Source: Pontibacterium sp049603715
GTDB lineage: Bacteria; Pseudomonadota; Gammaproteobacteria; Pseudomonadales; Balneatricaceae
Assembly: GCA_049603715.1 (NCBI GenBank)
Contig: JBMYSW010000004.1
Coordinates: 1 to 64,000 of the forward strand
Length of the DNA stretch: 64,000 bases
Direction: 5' to 3'
The notes below the pieces were generated by a model. It saw only the letters and a list, made by a program, of their open reading frames with translations. It ran no database searches and was not told the origin of the DNA. Made by a program: the position numbers and the translations under genes. Shown here one piece after another: positions 58,785 to 64,000 of this stretch; the stretch's first letter is position 1; each line of letters starts with the position of its first letter.

Positions 58785-60367
58785 TGAAAACGTTAGAACT
58801 ACAACAAGGCACCGCAGAATGGAAAGCCGCTCGCAAAAACCACCTTACCGCGTCAGAAGCCAGCATCATGATGTCGTGCTCTTCAAATGTAAGCCGTAAT
58901 AAGCTGCTTGAAATGAAAGCCACCGGTACAGAGCAAGAGTTTAGCGACTGGTTCCAAAAGTATGTGCTCGACAAAGGCCATGAAGTTGAAGCCATGGCGC
59001 GCCCTATCGCTGAAAAGATCATTGGCGAGGAGCTCTACCCTATTGTGGGTTTAGACGAAGACCGCAACATGCTCGCCAGCTTTGATGGTTGCACCATGCT
59101 TAGCAATATCATCTGGGAATGCAAGCAGTCTAACGCCAAGAAAATCGAGTCGATTAAGCAAGACGAAATGCCAATGGAAGACTACTGGCAAGTCGCTCAC
59201 CAGCTTGTTGTTAGCCGTGCAGAGCAATGCCTTTACATGGTGACCGACGGCACCGAAGAAGGCACCTATCACCGCTGGGTGAGTCTAAGCACAGACGATG
59301 AAGATCAGCTACTTGCAGGCTGGGCCCAGTTTGAAGCCGACCTAAAAGACTTTGCGCCGCGTGAAGTAAAGCCAGTGCTCATGCCTGCCCCGCAGCAAGA
59401 GCTACCTACCCTATCGGTCGATCTGGTAGGCGAAGTGCGCAGCAGCAATCTTATCGAGTTTAAGGAGGCCGCAACAGCACGCATTCAAGCAGTCAAAACA
59501 GAACTGGTCACCGACCAAGACTTTGTGGATGCCGACGAAACCATCAAACTTTTCACCAAAACAGAAAAGCGCTTGGACGTCGTTAAAGAGCAAGCCTTGG
59601 CGCAAACAGCGAGCATTGAAGAGTTATTCAAAACCCTCGACGAAATTAAAAGCCAAATGCGCACCAAGCGCTTGGCCCTTAACAAGCTAACCAAAGAGCG
59701 TAAAGAGCAGATTCGCACCCAATTAATCCTCTCTGCAAAGAAAGCAGTAAGCGAGTTTATGGTAGAGCACGAAAAGCAGCTAGAAGCCTTGGCTGGTTTT
59801 CCTATCAACCTACCCTCTGCAGATGCTGACTTTGCCGGCGCTATCAAAGGTAAGAAAACAGTCGCCAGCTTGGAATCGGCCATTGATGACGCATTGGCCA
59901 CCGCCAAAATTAGCGTTACGCAAATGGCGTCAAAAGTCGCTGACTCTATTGCCATGTACCAAACAGAGGCAGACGAGTTTGACTTCTTATTCTCTGACAA
60001 AACCACGCTCGTTCTACTAGATGCCTCGCACCTTCGCGCAGAGGTACGCAGCCGCATTGCTGACTACAAAGAAGCTGAGCGAGTGCGCCAAGAGCAAGTA
60101 GCGCAAGCACAGCAAGCACAGCAAGAGCAGCCAGTAAAAGCAGCAGCGCCACAACCAGAAGCAGCGGCGGTCGCTAAAACCCAAAGCACCCCCCGCTTTG
60201 AAGCGGTAGCCACTTTAGATGCAGCGCACGAACATATCACTATTCCAATGAGTGAGTACGAACAACTTCGCCAAGATAGCGAACTGCTTCACGCACTTAA
60301 AGCCGCCGGTGTGGACAACTGGTCTGGCTGGACAGAAGCGCTAGAAGCCGCAGCTATCGCGGCATAA
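58781..60367 (+). CDS. YqaJ/lambda-Exo-like nuclease with long C-terminal extension
   Basis: 528 residues. Residues 1-200 are the YqaJ viral recombinase nuclease: GTAEWKAARKNHLTASE, and the catalytic Asp102 (SFDG) with Glu113-X-Lys115 (WECK). From about 215 to 440 there is a long coiled-coil region, and 440-528 is Ala/Gln-rich with a final helix. Lambda Exo is only 226 residues, so more than half is extra. It would degrade DNA ends 5' to 3' and load Bet. Confidence 0.88.
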   Translation: MMKTLELQQGTAEWKAARKNHLTASEASIMMSCSSNVSRNKLLEMKATGTEQEFSDWFQKYVLDKGHEVEAMARPIAEKIIGEELYPIVGLDEDRNMLASFDGCTMLSNIIWECKQSNAKKIESIKQDEMPMEDYWQVAHQLVVSRAEQCLYMVTDGTEEGTYHRWVSLSTDDEDQLLAGWAQFEADLKDFAPREVKPVLMPAPQQELPTLSVDLVGEVRSSNLIEFKEAATARIQAVKTELVTDQDFVDADETIKLFTKTEKRLDVVKEQALAQTASIEELFKTLDEIKSQMRTKRLALNKLTKERKEQIRTQLILSAKKAVSEFMVEHEKQLEALAGFPINLPSADADFAGAIKGKKTVASLESAIDDALATAKISVTQMASKVADSIAMYQTEADEFDFLFSDKTTLVLLDASHLRAEVRSRIADYKEAERVRQEQVAQAQQAQQEQPVKAAAPQPEAAAVAKTQSTPRFEAVATLDAAHEHITIPMSEYEQLRQDSELLHALKAAGVDNWSGWTEALEAAAIAA

Positions 60368-60392
60368 CTTAACCAAGAACGGGACGTTAAAA

Positions 60393-60722
60393 ATGAGTAC
60401 AGAAAGCACTATCACCAACATCGAAGACCTTTTCCCTGATTTAGACGGCGGCGTGTTCGCTCAAAAAATTGGGCGCTCACTCTCTGATGTGGCACTTGGC
60501 GTTGTGCTAAGTGGCAAGCCGGGCAAGGTCACTCTTACCTTTGACATTAAGCGCATTGGTGAGAGTAGCCAAGTTGAAATGGCTCACAAAATTGCCTTTG
60601 TAAAGCCCACTGAAAAAGGCAAAAGCAGCGAAGAGGACACGACGCATACCCCTCTTCATGTTAACCGTGGTGGCAAGCTAACCCTGTTTCCACAAGAACA
60701 AACTCAGTTTGAATTTAAGTAA
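60393..60722 (+). CDS. Conserved phage hypothetical protein
   Basis: 109 residues. Beta-rich, with VTLTFDIKRIG and the C-terminal LHVNRGGKLTLFP that, from memory, recurs in phage proteins near exonuclease genes. Function unknown; context suggests recombination or DNA metabolism. Confidence 0.65.
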   Translation: MSTESTITNIEDLFPDLDGGVFAQKIGRSLSDVALGVVLSGKPGKVTLTFDIKRIGESSQVEMAHKIAFVKPTEKGKSSEEDTTHTPLHVNRGGKLTLFPQEQTQFEFK

Positions 60723-60755
60723 TGCCCTCAACCTGCAAACAAGGACAAAAACACT

Positions 60756-61571
60756 ATGTCATTTGATCAATCAGCAATTAAAGAGCTAAAGCGCAGCGAA
60801 GAAGTAAAGCATGTTAGCGACCAACTGCAAGACACATTCGTTCCGGCCGCAGCAGTGCCTAGCTCAGTTTCCATCGAAAGCCTTGAGCAATTTCAAGCTG
60901 GCCGCGTTCGATTCCGTGGCACCATGACAACCTCTGTCATTGCTGAATACGCTGCTTACGTGCTAGAGCAAGAATGCAAAGAATGCTTTGTTGATATGGA
61001 AGGGATGACGGCCACAACGTTTTTCAACCTGGGCGATGTTTTAAACCCTGGGCATGGTGATCATAAAGCCGTGCTATGCCTCTCTAAAACAAGCGCATTC
61101 AAAGAGCTGCTTAGCATGAATGGCTGTAAAGTAGCTCAAAAAACACTAGCAGAGTGGCTAGAAGACTGGCGTGATTTCATTACCTCTCACGACCAAGACG
61201 GCCAACTCCTACCAATGACAAAGGCAATTGCTGCTATTCGACGTATCACGATTAAAGCCAGCGCTCAGTCAACCCATAGCGACAGCGACTTTAGCTCTAC
61301 ACGCAGCGCTATGGAGCAAGTAGAAGCGCAAATGGCAGAGCGCCAACCCTCAAAGTTCTTTTTCAAGTGTGTTCCATACGAAGGCTTAAAAGAGCGTGAA
61401 TTTGAGCTTCGCCTAAGTGTGGCAACAGGTGGTGAAAAGCCAATGCTCACACTTCGCATTATCCGCCTCGAAAAACAGAACGAAGACATTGCCTTAGAGT
61501 TTAAAGATACGCTAACCAATGCGTTGGATGACACGCCGGTGCGTATCGGTAAATTCGCTTTAGGCTCGTAA
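60756..61571 (+). CDS. DUF2303-like phage protein
   Basis: 271 residues. The pattern around FVDMEGMTATTFFNLGDV, GHGDHKAVLCLSKTSAF and FFFKCVPYEGLKEREFELRL fits the DUF2303 family, often encoded beside phage recombination genes. Function unknown. Confidence 0.78.
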   Translation: MSFDQSAIKELKRSEEVKHVSDQLQDTFVPAAAVPSSVSIESLEQFQAGRVRFRGTMTTSVIAEYAAYVLEQECKECFVDMEGMTATTFFNLGDVLNPGHGDHKAVLCLSKTSAFKELLSMNGCKVAQKTLAEWLEDWRDFITSHDQDGQLLPMTKAIAAIRRITIKASAQSTHSDSDFSSTRSAMEQVEAQMAERQPSKFFFKCVPYEGLKEREFELRLSVATGGEKPMLTLRIIRLEKQNEDIALEFKDTLTNALDDTPVRIGKFALGS

Positions 61572-61676
61572 TTTCCTGCATGCTTTAAAGGCAGTCGCAG
61601 CCTGTGGCAACACTGGATCAAGTATCACTTGGTCGGGTCGAAAGGCCTTAATAGCGAACCAACAAAGGAAGCCAAG

Positions 61677-62045
61677 ATGATTCTATTCCTAATTACCTTT
61701 TTCCACTGGATCACAAGCGAAAGCTTTCGCGCTAAAGCCATTAAAAGCGTGACCGCCCCAATGCTCGTAAGACTAGACCAAGACGGCGTGCCGCTATTAG
61801 TGCAAAAGCTAGAGCTTATTTCTCTTAATAAAGATGAAGCCTTTTTAATTACGCTATTTAACGGTAAGCACTTTAATACCGATTGGAATAACGTTGCTCG
61901 CCACTCTTCTAGTTTATGCAGCACCCGAAGAAGTAAAAACAAACCATTAACAGAAAACGAATGGCGAGAAGTAGAAAAGGCCATTACTAAAATCGCAGAA
62001 GGGAATTGGCAAAAACTAAATGGCAAGGTGCCAGTGCTTAATTAA
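61677..62045 (+). CDS. Hypothetical early protein
   Basis: 122 residues from the ATG at 61677, with AAAGGAAG upstream; the longer frame from 61629 lacks a ribosome site. The hydrophobic start (ILFLITFFHWI) is short. The middle is beta-rich and the end helical. No family recognised. Confidence 0.6.
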   Translation: MILFLITFFHWITSESFRAKAIKSVTAPMLVRLDQDGVPLLVQKLELISLNKDEAFLITLFNGKHFNTDWNNVARHSSSLCSTRRSKNKPLTENEWREVEKAITKIAEGNWQKLNGKVPVLN

Positions 62046-62066
62046 CAGTTTTAGAGTGAGTTAAAT

Positions 62067-62258
62067 ATGAGAGTTACAGACAGAACTCGAAAAGCACTCA
62101 AAGCACGTAAAGAAAGGCGAGAACTAGAAAAGCAAGGTTACCGCAAACACGAAACCGACTGGGAGATTCATCGCGGAAATAAACGCGACCAGAAGATTAT
62201 TGATGCCAAAGTAAGCATCTGCGGTAAATACGTGTACACAAAGTTAGGTGAAAAATGA
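62067..62258 (+). CDS. Small highly basic protein
   Basis: 63 residues, about one third Lys/Arg (TRKALKARKERRELEKQGYR). Could bind nucleic acid. Overlaps the next gene by four bases (ATGA). Confidence 0.6.
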   Translation: MRVTDRTRKALKARKERRELEKQGYRKHETDWEIHRGNKRDQKIIDAKVSICGKYVYTKLGEK

Positions 62259-62428
62259 AACGAATCGGATTGCTTTTAAAACGCTATCGACAAATGGGTG
62301 ATGTGACGCAGAAGGAATTGGCGGAGGAGATCGGAATATCTCACAGCACATTATGCCGAATGGAGAAAGGCGAGCAGTTTAGCGGCGAGAACCTTTCCAA
62401 AGTCCTTAAGTGGATGATGGTCGCTTAA
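62255..62428 (+). CDS. Small XRE-family helix-turn-helix protein
   Basis: 57 residues: a bare HTH (DVTQKELAEEIGISHSTLCR, then MEKGEQFSGENLSKVLKWM). The size suits an early regulator. Translation is coupled to the upstream gene through an ATGA overlap. Confidence 0.75.
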   Translation: MKRIGLLLKRYRQMGDVTQKELAEEIGISHSTLCRMEKGEQFSGENLSKVLKWMMVA

Positions 62429-62431
62429 ACC

Positions 62432-62593
62432 ATGGTGATGGCCTTGGTTTTTACTATTACAGCCTTCTTCCTTTCAGGGGTTGCAGCAACTATCGGTGTG
62501 CTGCGCAAAGATATTTGGGGCGGTGTTTATTTTGTAGCACTAGCGGGGGTTGGCATCCAGTATGCCACTATCTTGTATGGCACCAACGGTTAA
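62432..62593 (+). CDS. Small two-helix membrane protein
   Basis: 53 residues. Two hydrophobic helices (about 3-22 and 30-49) separated by LRKDIWGG. Three nt after the XRE gene. Possibly an early membrane effector; no family recognised. Confidence 0.55.
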   Translation: MVMALVFTITAFFLSGVAATIGVLRKDIWGGVYFVALAGVGIQYATILYGTNG

Positions 62594-62643
62594 CTGAAAT
62601 ATTGCCACCCTCACTAATGAGGGGGCCAGATTTAGAGGTTTTT

Positions 62644-63252
62644 ATGAGCGAGCGATATAAAAAAGGCCGTCGAATTGATGGTCACCCTATTGCCCACAGT
62701 GGTGTGGAAATGGACGAAGACGCAGTATTAAAGCGCCTTCATTATCTTCAAGATGCTACGGACCAAATGAGCGAAATCATTGAAGCCGTGGCTAATAAGC
62801 TAGGTGTTAAAAGTGGAAATGTTAGCGGATTAATTGATGCCATTAATGGTATTAAAAATTCCGATGATCATTTTTGGGTAGGTGATGTTGCGCGACGCCT
62901 GCCGATTGAAATGCTGCCAAAAACACAAAGCTGGTCGTCGTTATTGTCTGCAATTACTCAGCTTAAAACTCAGCGAAACAATTTGCTCGACGAAGTTGGT
63001 GAGCTTGAGCGAGCGATTAAGCCTTTCGCTGAGGCCTTTGAAGCGGCTCGAAAAACACATGAACTGAAAGATATGATTGTCGATGCTATTTATGGGAAAG
63101 GTTGTGGAAGTATGGAAAGGGCCATCGAAGCTGAAAAGTCGGGCCTTGCTGAATTTACAGGAAACCAGCACAACCTTAACTGGGAATGGAAAAAGGAAGA
63201 ACTTAAAAAACTTGACGAAAATGAATTATTAAAACTTTATATGGAAATCTAA
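62644..63252 (+). CDS. Hypothetical early protein
   Basis: 202 residues from the ATG at 62644 with AGAGG upstream. A frame opening at 62410 in the same phase runs through two other small genes and is not the true start. Helical, with heptads near residues 100-125 (LKTQRNNLLDEVGELERAIK). Function unknown. Confidence 0.65.
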   Translation: MSERYKKGRRIDGHPIAHSGVEMDEDAVLKRLHYLQDATDQMSEIIEAVANKLGVKSGNVSGLIDAINGIKNSDDHFWVGDVARRLPIEMLPKTQSWSSLLSAITQLKTQRNNLLDEVGELERAIKPFAEAFEAARKTHELKDMIVDAIYGKGCGSMERAIEAEKSGLAEFTGNQHNLNWEWKKEELKKLDENELLKLYMEI

Positions 63253-63300
63253 TCCTTAAAGCAGCGCGTTGGCGTGCTGTTAGATTTTGGAGAGTTTTAT

Positions 63301-63561
63301 ATGTGGTACACAAAACAAGAAAGCATCGACTATAGCCGACCAATAATTGCTTCGCGCAAGCCAGATTGCCATGATGGATACTTGCTTGTTCCCTGTCTAA
63401 AAAAAGAGGGTGATTACGAAATCGCTGGTTTTAACTGGCTTTCAATTAAGACTGGGAAATACAACTCTTGCTGCTTCTACAAAACAGCACAAGAGGCGGT
63501 TGCAGATTACGAGAGCTACACAATCACCAATGCAGAAATCAAATTGGTAAAACAAATATAA
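63301..63561 (+). CDS. Small hypothetical protein
   Basis: 86 residues from the ATG at 63301, GGAG upstream. A compact mixed fold, aromatic-rich. Function unknown. Confidence 0.6.
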   Translation: MWYTKQESIDYSRPIIASRKPDCHDGYLLVPCLKKEGDYEIAGFNWLSIKTGKYNSCCFYKTAQEAVADYESYTITNAEIKLVKQI

Positions 63562-63638
63562 CCCCTGCGGTAAAACGCAAGTGAACGAAGTGAACGCCGT
63601 CGTTTTGACTGCGTTGTTATAACGAAAGAGGTGGAATA

Positions 63639-63878
63639 ATGGTGGACGAAATTGAATTTGGCATTATGGATGCCGAAGGCGAGCGAGACACTCCTGTAGT
63701 TATTAGGTACATACAAAATAAGTGGCGCATTGCTCACGCTGGTAGCTACCAAAATGCTTTTAGAAATAATGTAAACTGTTTTGAAACTAGAGAAGACGCT
63801 GTCGAGTTTGCAGAAGAGCATGATTGCGAAGTTTTTTATCATGAGCACGATCAACTACAAACCTTCACAGTGTTATAA
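63639..63878 (+). CDS. Small acidic hypothetical protein
   Basis: 79 residues, acidic, ending in a histidine/acid-rich region (EFAEEHDCEVFYHEHD). GAGGTGG lies upstream. It could be an early phage host-interaction protein; nothing in the sequence proves that. Confidence 0.6.
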   Translation: MVDEIEFGIMDAEGERDTPVVIRYIQNKWRIAHAGSYQNAFRNNVNCFETREDAVEFAEEHDCEVFYHEHDQLQTFTVL

Positions 63879-63949
63879 CCGCCGCAAACAGCGGGCATCC
63901 GCTGGATTTGCGTTTGTTATGTGCAGCTAACTGATTTTAAAGGTGAATC

Positions 63950-64000
63950 ATGAAAAACGAGTACGGCTTAGATGTAAGCTATTTTGAGGGGAAGCTTAAT
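63950..64000 (+). CDS. Conserved phage hypothetical protein, cut by window end
   Basis: The first 17 residues (MKNEYGLDVSYFEGKLN) are seen; AAGGTG lies 4 nt before the ATG. Similar openings occur in short proteins of prophage early regions. The rest lies outside the window. Confidence 0.6.
   Translation, partial: MKNEYGLDVSYFEGKLN

Larger units (their letters stand above)
15235..64000. mobile_element. Lambda-like temperate prophage (left end to beyond window)
   Basis: It begins at the tRNA-Pro attL. It contains a complete leftward late operon (terminase to internal virion proteins), lysis genes, an O/P replication pair, ninB/rusA, cI-cro immunity and a rightward recombination operon. The layout follows lambda, while the portal, coat and large ejection-type protein suggest a short-tailed virion. 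At least 48.7 kb lie in the window. No integrase, excisionase or attR is seen, so these should be to the right of 64,000. Confidence 0.93.

Noticed and set aside
62410..62643. Upstream extension of the 202-residue gene
   Set aside because: The extension crosses the small two-helix membrane gene (62432-62593) in another frame and has no ribosome site; the ATG at 62644 has one.

Overview
The window joins a chromosomal segment of a gammaproteobacterium (1 to about 15.2 kb) to most of a temperate, lambda-organised prophage (15,235 to beyond 64,000). The host is probably a marine gammaproteobacterium. This rests on tRNA sequences close to those of E. coli with encoded CCA ends, moderate G+C, and the gene families present; no species marker is visible.

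Host part. Two copies of a tRNA-Glu/tRNA-Gly pair lie on the minus strand, each pair with a TTGACN-17-TAATAT type promoter. The second tRNA-Gly carries a perfect 32-bp internal tandem duplication, so it has two anticodon arms. Next come a one-helix membrane protein, a double-Cache sensor protein, a patatin-like lipase, a ParA/MinD-like ATPase, an IS3-family orfA remnant, copC-copD, and a minus-strand operon of a type I restriction-modification system (hsdR, hsdM, hsdS) ending in a DUF3800 gene. A 46-bp 3' fragment of tRNA-Pro(GGG) at 15,235-15,280, followed by its old terminator, marks the left attachment site.

Prophage. From attL rightwards there are a few small cargo genes, including a decayed antitoxin gene. 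The late genes then run leftwards and appear here in reverse order: a 2,787-residue polyvalent protein, internal virion proteins, tail-tip proteins of lambda K and J type, a hub protein, holin and M15 endolysin, a small lipoprotein, two fibre proteins, head-completion proteins, capsid, scaffold, portal and terminase. Upstream of these are three closely spaced terminators, a candidate Q-like gene, RusA, a Ref-like HNH protein, a C5-cytosine methyltransferase, NinB, and P-like and O-like replication proteins. A phage tRNA-Arg(UCU) and the early leftward genes up to cro complete this arm.

Immunity region. cI (plus strand) faces cro (minus strand). Behind cI sit three small membrane or exported proteins in the place of lambda rexAB, then a terminator. 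A second operator/promoter follows and drives csrA, two or three small genes, a Red-type recombination pair (Bet and a YqaJ exonuclease with a long C-terminal extension) and a string of small accessory genes. The operators beside cI and before csrA share the palindrome ATAAG-N4-CTTAT, as expected for lambda-like oR and oL. The integrase and right attachment site should lie beyond position 64,000.

All functions are inferred from reading the sequence; no database search was run.
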